From NCBI GenBank assembly GCA_963832895.1, contig CAWHVQ010000024.1:280719-344718 (forward strand): a DNA stretch of 64,000 bases, given 5' to 3'. Below, piece after piece: positions 8,843 to 18,282 of this stretch (position 1 is the stretch's first letter; each line of letters opens with the position of its first letter). The translations under genes were made by a program, and so were the position numbers. The DNA comes from JAMXLO01 sp963832895. Its GTDB lineage: Bacteria; Pseudomonadota; Alphaproteobacteria; Acetobacterales; Acetobacteraceae. Below the pieces are notes generated by a model, which saw only the letters and a list, made by a program, of their open reading frames with translations, did no database searches and had not been told where the DNA came from.

Positions 8843-9790
8843 ATGCCGGCATATGCGGCTGACCGGCAGACCGCCGTCGTCAGCGAACTACGGAGCCATG
8901 TCGATCGCTTCGACGCGTTGCCATACGATGTGCAGCAAAGCCTGATCGAGGGCGCCATGTCGCGTCCGGTGCCGGCCGACACGTCATCCGACCGTGACGC
9001 TCTGGTGCAGGCGAAGTTCAAGGAACTGTTCCGGGCGAACGGCGTCGATCCAGATCGTCCGGAGACGTGGCGCAGCACCGATTATCCGGCGCGCTACGCG
9101 GCAATGGAGCAGGCCGAACGCGAGACAGCCGGCTACGTCGCGCCTGTGCCGCAGGTGGACGAGTTCGCCATCGACGGCGATCTCGACGAGGCGCTGGCCC
9201 AGGCGCGGCAGGAAGCGATCGACGCCGCAGTCGAGCGAAACCGTGCCAACACTGCCTACGCCATGGCGCAACAGCGGATCATGCGCTGCGACCAGGAGAT
9301 CGCCAATTATTCCGACCTCAATGATGAAGTGGCCGGATGGTTGGCCGAGAGCATTAAATCCGGCGAGACGACCAACGAACTCCCATACCACCTGTCCTCA
9401 GCGAAAGCAGACCTCAGTCGGTGTCAGGATCGCCGGGAGATCGCGCATGCCGCCTCCCTGCGTCTCGCCACTGAGGCGCGCCTGGCGGAAAGCAACTTGA
9501 TCCTCGCCGAGCGCAATGTGAAGGCCATCGCCTCCCTCATCGTCATGACGGAGGCCGCCGACCTCGCCGACGAACTGGCGCACGCGGAAGTCCGTGTCCT
9601 CGGGATCGCCGAACGTCTCGCGTCATTACCGTTCAGCTATCTCCCCGGGATGAACGGGCAGGCCGCTACCCTGCCGCCTGCGGTGATCAAGGCGATAAAC
9701 GAACCGAGGGTCACCCCAGCGCACAAGCCCGAACTCGTCGAGCAGTGGCGCCAACGCCATGCCGCGCTAGTCGCCGGCTCCGGGGCCTGA
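8843..9790 (+). CDS. Unrecognised helical protein of the phage region
   Basis: 315 residues, starting three bases after the previous stop (GGGGGAGG precedes the ATG). Residues ~100-250 are strongly helical with heptad-like Ala/Leu/Glu spacing, suggesting a coiled coil. No catalytic motif. Probably a structural or accessory protein translated with its neighbours. Confidence 0.6.
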   Translation: MPAYAADRQTAVVSELRSHVDRFDALPYDVQQSLIEGAMSRPVPADTSSDRDALVQAKFKELFRANGVDPDRPETWRSTDYPARYAAMEQAERETAGYVAPVPQVDEFAIDGDLDEALAQARQEAIDAAVERNRANTAYAMAQQRIMRCDQEIANYSDLNDEVAGWLAESIKSGETTNELPYHLSSAKADLSRCQDRREIAHAASLRLATEARLAESNLILAERNVKAIASLIVMTEAADLADELAHAEVRVLGIAERLASLPFSYLPGMNGQAATLPPAVIKAINEPRVTPAHKPELVEQWRQRHAALVAGSGA

Positions 9791-9794
9791 ATCC

Positions 9795-10490
9795 ATGCCC
9801 GCCGTGGCGCTAGGAGGCTCCCCGGAGGCCATCCCGCCGGAGGCCGCCAGAGTAGCCGCCGTCGGCCCCAACGTGCCCTGGCACTGCCAGAGCGCGGCGC
9901 AGCGGCTGATCGACCAAATCGGCGAGAACGACCAGGAGATCAGCGCGACGGTCAAGCGTTTGGTGGCGCCGATCGCCGACCGCCTGCGTCGGAAGGGCTA
10001 TCACTCGCCGGCCCGCCGGGAGACGCTGATCGATCTCGCCCGCAACTGGCGCAAGCTGGACACCACGTCGCGCCTCGCCTTCACCTGCGATTTCGCCGAC
10101 AAGGGCCGCAGTCTCGCGATCACCGACTGTCGGCTCACCACGACCGCCTTCACCCTACGCAATTGGCCGCAGTCCGAGGAAGGGCTGGCAATCGTGCTGA
10201 TCAATTTCCGCGTCGCCCCAGGGATCGGTGCCGACCTCACCGCCGAAGTGATCGCCGTGATCTCTGCCCATGCGATCGGGCGCCGGATGCAGCGAGGCCG
10301 CACTGACGACCCTGCCGTGCTCGCCGACTTCCAAAGGTTGGCCGCTGAATTGCTGACCAACGAGGCCGTCACTCAGTGCGCCTGCCCGGGCGGAACCTGG
10401 AAAGGCAATCCGGTCATGGCGCATGGCGATCACGCGCTCGGCGTGCGGACCTTCCTCCCCAACGCCTTCGCTGTCGCCTGGAGTTCATAA
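9795..10490 (+). CDS. Unrecognised protein of the phage region
   Basis: 231 residues, four bases after the previous gene. It has a helical N-terminal half and a mixed middle part with 'TSRLAFTCDFADKGRSLAITDCRLTTT'. The coding frame is clean and the spacing is operon-like. No family or motif recognised. Confidence 0.6.
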   Translation: MPAVALGGSPEAIPPEAARVAAVGPNVPWHCQSAAQRLIDQIGENDQEISATVKRLVAPIADRLRRKGYHSPARRETLIDLARNWRKLDTTSRLAFTCDFADKGRSLAITDCRLTTTAFTLRNWPQSEEGLAIVLINFRVAPGIGADLTAEVIAVISAHAIGRRMQRGRTDDPAVLADFQRLAAELLTNEAVTQCACPGGTWKGNPVMAHGDHALGVRTFLPNAFAVAWSS

Positions 10491-10492
10491 CA

Positions 10493-10694
10493 ATGCCTTC
10501 GTTCAATCTCGGACCCCGCCCAAGTTGACGACTGGTGGTGGAATTTCGGCTACGCCGAAGCGCTGCGCCGCGTCACCGTGCAGCAGCGCGGTGCTGACAC
10601 CACCAACGCGTTCAATTTTTATTCCGCCATCATCGCGGCGCTGAATGCCATTCGGTGGCGTGAGCGTGCCAGCGGTGCCGGCGAACTGCCTTAG
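10493..10694 (+). pseudogene. Small ORF with one frameshift
   Basis: The ATG at 10493 reads MPSFNLGP and meets a stop within 12 codons. The next frame reads on as QVDDWWWNFGYAEALRRVTV and continues to TAG at 10692-10694. Removing one C from the CCCC run at 10514-10517 restores one ORF of about 66 residues. This is either a sequencing error or a recent indel. Function unknown. Confidence 0.5.
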
Positions 10695-10800
10695 CTGAGA
10701 GACTGTCTCTGAATGATAGCGAAATATCTGCTATCGACCCAAGTAGGACAGTCGGATGTCCCAACGGGCGGTTTCAGAAGCCGACGTTCAGGACTCCACC
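10694..10800 (+). repeat. Dispersed non-coding repeat, left copy
   Basis: It begins GCTGAGAGACTGTCTCTGAA, which matches 18 of 20 bases of the reverse complement of 13371-13390, and ends with a similar ACGTTC segment near 10790. Together with the right copy it flanks the methanethiol-oxidase cassette in inverted orientation. The first 20 bases contain the palindrome AGAGACTGTCTCT. Confidence 0.45.
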
Positions 10801-10815
10801 TGCCAGCTGATCATC

Positions 10816-11442
10816 TCAGACTGTGATCATCAGAATCAGGCCGGTCGCAATCAAGCCACCCGTCCACAGCAGATCGAAATTAATCCAGCTCCTCCGCAAG
10901 AACGCGAGCCCGAACCACTCGTACACGACCAATGAGATCAGCCCGGTTACCGCCAGCATCGCAAGGGTGTGCACGGCCACGGCAGCGAGCGAAATCAGCA
11001 GTGAACCGCTGCCAATTATCGGCATGCTTGAGCACAGGGGTACCAGGGCCGGCACCAGCATCAGCCCGGCACCGTGAGCAGTCGCCATCAGAAACGACCA
11101 AAGAGCGAGGCCCAAAACGCCCGCTGTCATGCCGACGCGCACACGATGACGGTGGCCATAGAGCCAGTGGTACGCCGCCCAAACGATAAGGACGCTGCCA
11201 GCGATGAGATGGATGGCAGCGGTGTTAACCATCGTCCCCATGAGCATAACGGATGCCGCCACGACCCAAATGGAGAGCGCATGGCCGGCCGCCATGGGAA
11301 GCAGCGCCACTTGTATGGTCCGGCGGCCTTGCCGATGCAGCCCGAGTGCCACGGCGAAAAGCCATCCCATCGCCGGGTTGAGACCATGAAACATGCCTAG
11401 ACCGGCGAAGGTGAGCCAGGGCCAGGCAGTTTCTATCGCCAT
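10816..11442 (-). CDS. UreH-like (DsbD_2-type) membrane protein
   Basis: 208 residues with about six hydrophobic segments. The 'HGLNPAMGW' near 19-27 and 'AAGHALSIW' near 51-59 are the paired His-containing motifs seen in UreH/DsbD_2-like transporters, some of which move metal ions or reducing equivalents. It lies 39 bases downstream of the methanethiol oxidase gene on the same strand, so co-transcription is likely. A role in metal supply or in handling the enzyme's products is inference from the neighbour only. Confidence 0.65.
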   Translation of the reverse strand: MAIETAWPWLTFAGLGMFHGLNPAMGWLFAVALGLHRQGRRTIQVALLPMAAGHALSIWVVAASVMLMGTMVNTAAIHLIAGSVLIVWAAYHWLYGHRHRVRVGMTAGVLGLALWSFLMATAHGAGLMLVPALVPLCSSMPIIGSGSLLISLAAVAVHTLAMLAVTGLISLVVYEWFGLAFLRRSWINFDLLWTGGLIATGLILMITV

Positions 11443-11481
11443 TTTTCGTGTGCGGGTGCCGCCGCGACGCTGGTTCGGATC

Positions 11482-12876
11482 TCAGGGATAGCAGTAGGAA
11501 TCCGATGAACAATCACCACCTTCCAGGCGCACCTGATGCGGCCGGTGGGACTTCGGCCATTCGACAAGAAACCTGGGATCGAAGGCGATGCCCCCATTCA
11601 GTTCGGCGTCGAGCTTCACCATCCATCCATCCATTCCTTCGGGATAGAATTGCTCATCGATCGCGCCATAAAGCGAATTGGTGAAGTAAATCCGCCGCCC
11701 ATCACGGCTGATCTCAACCATCTGCGGTCCGCCGTTCAGGGTGGCCGCGCTGGCTTTCGGGTGGGTCGCGCGTGAGACGATCCCGCCGATCCTAACAGTG
11801 CCGGTCAGCTTTGGTGAAAATGGATCGGACACGTCGTACTGCCGCAGGTCACCCGTGCCCCAGCAAGAAACGTAGAGAAAGCGATCGTCCATTGAGAGGT
11901 CGATATCGGTGACGAGCGGTGGCACCGCCGAAAAGCCCTTGAGCATGGGCGGTAAAAGTGCAGGGTCGGCGGGCTCCGCCGGGATTTCAATGATCTTCCT
12001 GACCGCCCATTCGTTGCCGTTGCGGTACCAGGTCCAGATCGACGCGGAAAGATCCTTGAGACTGATGACCGAGTTGACGAAGCCGTAGGCTTTTGTCGGA
12101 TCGTGCGCTGGGCGAAGTTCAAAAACCAGCTGGTTCTCGGCGCCGAAGTCGACCTCCTGTTTATGCTTGCGCGAGTGCAAATCCCAGAAGTGCAGCTTGT
12201 GGCCGTATTGGCCGCCGAGCAGGACCTCGGGAACAAGACCATTCTCGAATGTCGCGGGAAGGCCCCACTCGCTTGTTACCATGGTGTCGTGTCCGAGATG
12301 CCACCACGCGTCGTAAGCGAGGCGCTGCGGGCCTCGGTCAATCTCCCAGCGACCTCGGATATCGAACGTTTCGTGATCCATTAAAAACACGCCGCCGGGC
12401 GCCTCGCCCTTAGCATTGCTCAGCGCGGCGACGTAGATGCCTTCCGGTCCGCAGTGAATCGTATGCGGGCGCGTGTACCCTGACCGTTCCGCGACTTCCT
12501 CGGGCTCCAGCACCCGAACGATCTTCGGCTCGTGCGGGTTGGCCTTGGTATCAAGGATGTGGATGCGCGACGAGCGGAGACCAGGCACGATGAGATAGCG
12601 GCGTTCGGAATGCGGATGGGGTGCGTTCGGACAGAGACAGGAACTGCACGCATTCCAGCCGAAATGGTGCAGTTCGTCGCCAACGTTTGGCATCGTCACC
12701 GTCCCGATCATTCGCGAGTAGGTCGGCGACGCGGGATCGACATCGACCACGCTGATCGCATCCGGAACAAGACGCGTGGGATCGAAGCTCGCGACGTAGG
12801 CGAGTGTTTCCGCAGGAGCCTTCATGGCCATTCGCGGGGAAGGATAGAATGTGGGATCCGGTCTCCAGGTCGCCAT
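11482..12876 (-). CDS. mtoX: Methanethiol oxidase / selenium-binding protein SBP56 family
   Basis: 464 residues, full family length. Family hallmarks are present: 'LHHFGWNACSSCLCP' near 89-103, 'RPHTIHCGPEGIYV', the central 'DAWWHLGHDTMVTSEWG', the 'LSMDDRFLYVSCWGTGDLRQYDVSDP' propeller segment and the C-terminal 'SDSYCYP'. Bacterial members are copper enzymes that convert methanethiol to formaldehyde, hydrogen sulfide and hydrogen peroxide. No Tat or Sec signal is obvious. SCO/SenC and MauG-like partners known from other mtoX loci are not in this window; a UreH-like membrane protein follows instead. Confidence 0.88.
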   Translation of the reverse strand: MATWRPDPTFYPSPRMAMKAPAETLAYVASFDPTRLVPDAISVVDVDPASPTYSRMIGTVTMPNVGDELHHFGWNACSSCLCPNAPHPHSERRYLIVPGLRSSRIHILDTKANPHEPKIVRVLEPEEVAERSGYTRPHTIHCGPEGIYVAALSNAKGEAPGGVFLMDHETFDIRGRWEIDRGPQRLAYDAWWHLGHDTMVTSEWGLPATFENGLVPEVLLGGQYGHKLHFWDLHSRKHKQEVDFGAENQLVFELRPAHDPTKAYGFVNSVISLKDLSASIWTWYRNGNEWAVRKIIEIPAEPADPALLPPMLKGFSAVPPLVTDIDLSMDDRFLYVSCWGTGDLRQYDVSDPFSPKLTGTVRIGGIVSRATHPKASAATLNGGPQMVEISRDGRRIYFTNSLYGAIDEQFYPEGMDGWMVKLDAELNGGIAFDPRFLVEWPKSHRPHQVRLEGGDCSSDSYCYP

Positions 12877-13892
12877 TGTGGTGCCCTCCCGTCATGTTGG
12901 TTCATTGCTGGCCGTGTGAGCGAGTCATCGACAGCAGGGCCTCGGGCGATAGTGCCTGAACACTCTGTTACTTCCCATTGCGCCCTCCGGCGGGGCCGCG
13001 CAAGGGTCGGAACTCGTTATTATTGAGGGTTGCCAACATCACCCGATGTTCGCGCCTGATAACTCGAGGGTACGCCCAACAGTCGCCCGCGAACTCGGTC
13101 TCATCTCAGCAAACGTCGCTTTTGCGCTCCTGACGTTGCGCTCTGCTGATGACTTTAATCCCCTGACGACTGGCTACGGATGCTGGCCGCTATCAGACTG
13201 TACTGATCTGGAAGGAAGCTGTCCTATGCCGATTGCGTAAGGCGGACTGGTTCCTCCCGGCCAGATCGAGCCACCAGACGAACGTCCGGTCTGTTAGCAT
13301 CGCCGTCGCAGAGCGGACCGTCGCAAACCCACCCAAAGCGGCTGTCACTGAGCCATTCGGTTCGCCTCCCTTCAGAGACAGGCTCTGAGCACCGCGCCGC
13401 ATGCCGCGACCAATCCACCGTCAGGTTGCGCAAGCCCAAACAATTCCGCCCCGGCATCCCTTGGCGGTCATGCCTGAGCCGGTGCGATCATCGCGGGTTG
13501 ATTTGGTCAGCAAGATCATATGTGACCCGAACGCAGGACCACAGCTTGACGAAAGAGAGCGGCCACCAGTTTCGATGCCAAAATAGCACGATCACCCTGC
13601 CAGAGTTCTCGGCGATGCGGCTGACCCGCAACGTGGCGGTTCCTTCGGGCGGACGATCGGACGCTTAATTTGCAGAAGCGCGAGCACGGTGCTGGGACCG
13701 GCACCCCACACAGTCTGCGAATGTTCGCCAGTCCATCGATGAAGCACTCCCCCAATCGCCTGGCCACCACGCTGAGCGTTGCTACCGTGTTGCACGCGGC
13801 GGCCCATTTCTCCAATGTTCGCCGGCCATTCCTGATTTCGTGGGGGAGTTTTGTGGGGCAGATACCCCTGGCCAGAGAACATCCTGTCAATA
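12877..13892. other. Non-coding or degenerate stretch
   Basis: About 1 kb without a convincing gene. Several short ORFs exist on both strands, but none has a ribosome-binding site or a recognisable family. The segment 13262-13390 is the right copy of the dispersed repeat. The minus-strand frame near 13650-13850 ('RRTLEKWAAACNTVATLSVVARRLGEC') looks faintly protein-like and may be a decayed gene fragment. Confidence 0.4.
13262..13390 (-). repeat. Dispersed non-coding repeat, right (inverted) copy
   Basis: Read on the minus strand it starts GCTCAGAGCCTGTCTCTGAA (13390-13371) and carries an ACGTTC-containing end near 13280, like the left copy at 10694-10800. I see no target-site duplication outside the pair. 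Confidence 0.4.
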
Positions 13893-15617
13893 TCAGCATA
13901 TTTCCCGGCCCGTCGCGGCATTGCCATCCGTCCAGCGCCTGAGCGCTGTCCCGTCCCTCTCTGCGGCCCACCAGCCGCTGACCAGTGACGGATGATCGAG
14001 CGGAATGTCGCACCGCTCGTCCCCACCACGCACCACGAGACGCGCAACAAGTACACCAAGACGGCGGCGATCCTCCAACCATGGACGCGTGTCGCATGGA
14101 GCGGCCGCGTGTGAAACGAGGTGCACCTCGCTCACTCCGCGCGGCAGCATGAAGATGTACCGGTGCGGATCGGTGGTCACCGGCTTGATCAGGCGGCCCC
14201 CTGCGAGCAGGCGCAGCTTCGGATCACTTGAGGTCTGCGGGCTGGCCGGCCGGCGACCGAGTGCGGCAGCGCGCTCAGCCAGGCGCTGCCAGACAGGCTG
14301 GATGGAGCTCTCATCCGTCGCGAACGGTTCGCAGGAATTCGCTTCGCGGGTTGCATTGTCCGCATCGTCGGTGAGATCGGGATACAGATGGCCCGGCTGG
14401 TCGGAGTTGGCGAAGAAGCCGCGGTTGCCGGTATCCAGGTAGCTCTCCGCCGGCAGACCTTCCGCCAGCATGATGGCGTGTTTCTCCAGCTCCACATGAT
14501 AATAGACGATCGAGTTCCGATCTGTGTCCTGCCGGATCGTCGCGCCATTGGTCAGTTGCCGCGCGCAGATCAGCTTGCCATCTGTCAGGATGGCATGATC
14601 GGGCGAGACCAGCAGATCGCGGTGCGGCACATTGTCGGCAAACGCGCTTTGCTCGATGCGGATCGGCGCGATCATGCGCGGCTGCGGATGGGCCGCAACG
14701 TTCACACGCCTATGGCCGATCCATATCACCGGGACGGGTACGAATTCACCGTCGCAGAGGGTCATCACCTGATCGCCCGGCCTCAGGCTCTCGACGGCAA
14801 CTTCGCCATCGATGGCCTCGACCATGGTCCCCTCTGCGTAGCAGACCATCAGCACTGTTCCGCCACTGCCATCGTCGGCCAGGGCGAAGGCGCCAGGATT
14901 GTTGATATGAGCGATGGTAAAGACCGCGGCGTTGCCGGAGTCGATGATCAGGGTCGTGCCGTCGTAGTGCGTGGTCAACTGGTTCGAGAATGGCAGCGAG
15001 CCGATATCGATCTCGTTGGCACCGCCAAAACCCGCAATCGTTGCGTTCAGCGAACTGCCGGCGTTGTCGAGCAAAAACGTATCGGAACCAGTGTCGCCGA
15101 AGCTGATCACGTTGGCCGCCGCATTGACGCCCGTGACGTTGCCGCCGACCTCGAGCGTCCCGTCCAAGGAAATCGCGTAATCGCCGCTGCCCGAGACCGA
15201 GCCCGCGAACAGGATGCCGCCGTCAACGTCGACCGTGCCACCGCTGTCGATAATGCCGCTGCCGATATTGAACACACCCTCGGTCATTGCGGACGAGTTG
15301 GCATCAAGGGTGAAGTTGCCGAAGACACTCCCTGTGGCACCCGCGCCGACATCGAATATGCCGTGAGTAAGGTTCGCGTTGCCTATGACCGACAAGGAAC
15401 CGTCGTCGATCAGACGTATCGATCCTGAAGCGCTCCCCACGTGTAGGGTCTTTATCTGGTAGGGACGCTCAGCCGCGGTAATGACCACCGTATATGTGCC
15501 GGACGCATTGATCACGACATCGTTGGTATTGGTGGGAACGCCATTGCTCCAGTTCGAGGCAGCGCTCCAGAAGTTCGATGTCCCTGTCGTGGCGCCGACC
15601 CAGCTATTGGTCGCCAT
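13893..15617 (-). CDS. Hint-domain (Hedgehog/intein-type) beta-rich surface protein
   Basis: 574 residues; the start has GGGGAGAGC just upstream. Residues 1-260 are Gly/Ser/Asn/Thr-rich repeats with 'SWVGATTGTSNFWSAASNWSNG', typical of autotransporter-like or extracellular beta-helix repeats. A Hint_2-like domain begins at the Cys of 'CYAEGTMVEAIDGEVAVESLRPGDQVMT' near 265 and includes 'RDLLVSPDHAIL', the usual internal His motif. The C-terminus 'DHPSLVSGWWAAERDG' is common in these proteins from Acetobacteraceae. Known Hint domains self-cleave or rearrange, but no function is established for this family. Confidence 0.8.
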   Translation of the reverse strand: MATNSWVGATTGTSNFWSAASNWSNGVPTNTNDVVINASGTYTVVITAAERPYQIKTLHVGSASGSIRLIDDGSLSVIGNANLTHGIFDVGAGATGSVFGNFTLDANSSAMTEGVFNIGSGIIDSGGTVDVDGGILFAGSVSGSGDYAISLDGTLEVGGNVTGVNAAANVISFGDTGSDTFLLDNAGSSLNATIAGFGGANEIDIGSLPFSNQLTTHYDGTTLIIDSGNAAVFTIAHINNPGAFALADDGSGGTVLMVCYAEGTMVEAIDGEVAVESLRPGDQVMTLCDGEFVPVPVIWIGHRRVNVAAHPQPRMIAPIRIEQSAFADNVPHRDLLVSPDHAILTDGKLICARQLTNGATIRQDTDRNSIVYYHVELEKHAIMLAEGLPAESYLDTGNRGFFANSDQPGHLYPDLTDDADNATREANSCEPFATDESSIQPVWQRLAERAAALGRRPASPQTSSDPKLRLLAGGRLIKPVTTDPHRYIFMLPRGVSEVHLVSHAAAPCDTRPWLEDRRRLGVLVARLVVRGGDERCDIPLDHPSLVSGWWAAERDGTALRRWTDGNAATGREIC

Positions 15618-15749
15618 GCTCTCTCCCCGCCGCGCGTGCAGGCACGGCCGATGGTTCGCTTCGGTCCTGCGGACAGTCGCTTCGTTCGGTTAACAGTCTA
15701 TGAATCCGCGGCCGGTCTTCCCGCCAGATGCGAGACCAAATAGAACGCC

Positions 15750-18212
15750 GTGATGGCCAGAACATTGCCGGAACCCTTTGCCGCGTGGTTCGCGCGTCAG
15801 GGCTGGACGCCGCGGCAGCATCAGCTCGCGATGCTGGACGCCGCGCGCTCCGGGGATAGCGTGTTGCTGATCGCGCCCACCGGCGGCGGCAAGACTCTGG
15901 CAGGATTCCTGCCCACGTTGGTGGCGTTGAGCGAGGCGCCACGCGCCGGAATTCATACGCTGTACATCAGCCCGCTGAAGGCACTGGCCAACGACATCGC
16001 GCGCAATCTGACCCGCCCGGTCGAAGAGATGCGGCTCTCGGTGTCGATCGAGACGCGCACCGGCGACACGCCGGCCAACCGCCGCGCGCGCCAACGGGTC
16101 AGCCCGCCGAACATCCTGCTAACCACGCCGGAAAGTCTGGCGGTGCTGCTGTCGCTGGCCGATGCTCCGTCGATATTCGCGGGGCTTGCCTGCGTGGTGA
16201 TCGACGAGGTGCACGCGCTGGCCGGCACCAAACGTGGCGACCAACTGGCATTGTGCGTTGCGCGGCTGATAACGCTGGCGCCGGCGTGCCGCCGTGTCGG
16301 ACTATCGGCCACTGTGGCGCACCCCGGCGCGATCCGCGCCTATGTCGGCGCAGAGAGAGTGATCGAACAGCCCGACGGCACCCCCCCGGAGCTCGCGATG
16401 ATGCTGCCGGAAGGGGAACTGTCCTGGTCCGGTCACATGGGCCTGGAGGCTGCGCCTGGGGTGATGGCACGCATCCGGTCCGCCCGCATGACGATCGTGT
16501 TCGTCAACACGCGCGCCCAGGCGGAGCTGATGTTCCAAGCATTGTGGCGGCTGAACGAGCCGACACTGCCGATTGCGCTGCACCACGGTTCGCTGGAGGT
16601 GGAACAGCGCCGGCGCGTCGAGGCGGCGATGGCTTCTGGCAAACTACGTGCCGTTGTGGCGACGTCGTCGCTGGATCTCGGCATCGACTGGGCCGGCGTC
16701 GATCAGGTGATCCAAATCGGCGCGCCCAAAGGTGTGGCCCGCCTGCTGCAGCGCGTGGGGCGCGCCAATCACCGGATGGACGAGGCATCGCACGCCGTAC
16801 TGGTGCCGGCCAATCGGTTCGAGGTGCTGGAATGCGAGGCCGCCATGCTTGGCGTGTCCGCGCGTGAACTGGACGGCGACCCGCCACGGCCCGGTGGGCT
16901 CGATGTGCTGGCGCAGCACCTGCTTGGCCTCGCCTGTTCGGCGCCATTTCGCCCGGATGACGCCTATGCCGAGGTGCGGAGTGCTGCGCCGTATGCCGAC
17001 CTGTCGCGCCAGGACTTCGACGACGTGCTGGGCTTCGTGGAGAACGGCGGCTATGCGCTCGCCGCCTACGAGCGATGGAAAAAACTGTTCCGCGACAGCG
17101 AGGGCCGGGTGCATGTGCGCTCCGAGCGCATCGCGCGACAACACCGCATGAACATCGGCACGATTGTCGAGGCACCGCTGATCAAGGTGCGTCTGGTTGG
17201 CAAGAAGCGCCAGGGGCCGGTGCTGGGCGAGGTGGAAGAGAATTTCGTCAACCTCCTGCGTCCTAGTGACACGTTCATGTTCGCCGGACGCCTGCTGCGT
17301 TTCGTGCGGCTGCACGAGAACGCGGTGGAGTGCGCGGATGGCGGCGCCGGCGAGCCGATGGTACCGGCCTATGAAGGCGGCAGGCTCCCGCTCACCACCA
17401 ACCTGGCCAACCGCGTGCGCGGGCTGCTGCAGGACCCGTCGTGTTGGCAGTTGTTTCCTGAGGGCGTGCAGCATTGGCTGAAACTGCAGAGGGCGCGGTC
17501 GCGCCTGCCCGGTCGCAATAATCTGCTGGTGGAGACGTTCCAGCGTGGCGATCGCTGGTACCTGGTGGCTTACTGCTTCGAGGGCCGCAATGCGCATCAA
17601 ACGCTGGGGATGCTGCTGACCAGGCGCATGGAGCGTGCGGGTTACGCACCGCTTGGCTTCGTCGCGACGGACTACGTGCTGGGCGTGTGGTCGGCCGAAC
17701 CGCCGCGCGACGTTGCGAGATTGTTCGATCGGGACATGCTGGGCGACGACCTGGAGGCGTGGCTGGCGGAAAGCTCCATGCTGCGGCGGACGTTTCGCAA
17801 CGTCGCGGTGATCGCGGGGTTGATTGAACGCAACCATCCGGGCGCGGAGAAGACGCGGAAGCAGGTGACGGTGAATTCGGACCTGATCTACGACGTGTTG
17901 CGGCGGCACCAACCGGACCACATCCTGCTGCGTGCAACGCGTGCCGATGCGGCCGGCGGTCTCACCGACCTGTCGCGCATCGCTGGAATGCTGACCCGGG
18001 TGAAAGGCAGGATCGTGCACATGGTGCTGTCGCGTGTGTCACCGCTGGCGGTGCCGGTGCTGCTGGAGATCGGCCGGGAAAACGTGCGGTCGGACGCGGA
18101 CGAGGAGAGACTGCTGGCGGAGGCCGAGGCGATCATCGCTGAGGCAACTGGGGAGAAGGAGCCTCCGCGCGCCAGGCGCCGCCCGGTGCAGGCGTCGCTG
18201 TTCAGTTCATGA
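15750..18212 (+). CDS. Ligase-associated DEXH-box DNA helicase (Lhr-like)
   Basis: 820 residues from GTG at 15750 (ATG at 15753 is equally possible). Walker A APTGGGKT lies near 43-50, DEVH near 152, and the second RecA domain includes 'ATSSLDLGIDWAGVDQVIQIGAPKG' and 'LQRVGRANHRM'. The long C-terminal part matches Lhr-type helicases. In many bacteria this gene belongs to a DNA-damage-response cluster with an ATP-dependent ligase, an exonuclease and PdeM. Here only PdeM follows; neither ligase nor exonuclease is seen next to it. Confidence 0.9.
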   Translation: MMARTLPEPFAAWFARQGWTPRQHQLAMLDAARSGDSVLLIAPTGGGKTLAGFLPTLVALSEAPRAGIHTLYISPLKALANDIARNLTRPVEEMRLSVSIETRTGDTPANRRARQRVSPPNILLTTPESLAVLLSLADAPSIFAGLACVVIDEVHALAGTKRGDQLALCVARLITLAPACRRVGLSATVAHPGAIRAYVGAERVIEQPDGTPPELAMMLPEGELSWSGHMGLEAAPGVMARIRSARMTIVFVNTRAQAELMFQALWRLNEPTLPIALHHGSLEVEQRRRVEAAMASGKLRAVVATSSLDLGIDWAGVDQVIQIGAPKGVARLLQRVGRANHRMDEASHAVLVPANRFEVLECEAAMLGVSARELDGDPPRPGGLDVLAQHLLGLACSAPFRPDDAYAEVRSAAPYADLSRQDFDDVLGFVENGGYALAAYERWKKLFRDSEGRVHVRSERIARQHRMNIGTIVEAPLIKVRLVGKKRQGPVLGEVEENFVNLLRPSDTFMFAGRLLRFVRLHENAVECADGGAGEPMVPAYEGGRLPLTTNLANRVRGLLQDPSCWQLFPEGVQHWLKLQRARSRLPGRNNLLVETFQRGDRWYLVAYCFEGRNAHQTLGMLLTRRMERAGYAPLGFVATDYVLGVWSAEPPRDVARLFDRDMLGDDLEAWLAESSMLRRTFRNVAVIAGLIERNHPGAEKTRKQVTVNSDLIYDVLRRHQPDHILLRATRADAAGGLTDLSRIAGMLTRVKGRIVHMVLSRVSPLAVPVLLEIGRENVRSDADEERLLAEAEAIIAEATGEKEPPRARRRPVQASLFSS

Positions 18213-18226
18213 CTGTATTGCCAAGC

Positions 18227-18273
18227 CGCCCTCCCCCCCTCCCCTTGCGGGAGGGGGCGGGGGGGAAGGGGCC
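18227..18273. repeat. REP-like palindrome (CTCCCCTTGCGGGAG family), copy 1
   Basis: A GC-rich imperfect palindrome centred on CTCCCCTTGCGGGAGG, with poly-C and poly-G arms, between the helicase stop and the pdeM start. The same core occurs at 35.87, 36.26, 39.92 and (partly) 51.62 kb. Confidence 0.8.
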
Positions 18274-18282
18274 GTGGTCCCT

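Noticed and set aside
13516..14097. Minus-strand ORF with 'RRTLEKWAAACNTVATLSVVARRLGEC'
   Set aside because: Slightly protein-like but no start signal and no recognised family, and it overlaps the Hint gene end; kept only as a possible fragment.
14388..15428. Plus-strand open frame (346 codons) opposite the Hint protein
   Set aside because: Antisense to a gene with a good ribosome site and Hint motifs; composition not protein-like.
16644..18020. Long minus-strand open frame opposite the DEXH helicase
   Set aside because: Shadow of a clear helicase gene in GC-rich DNA.
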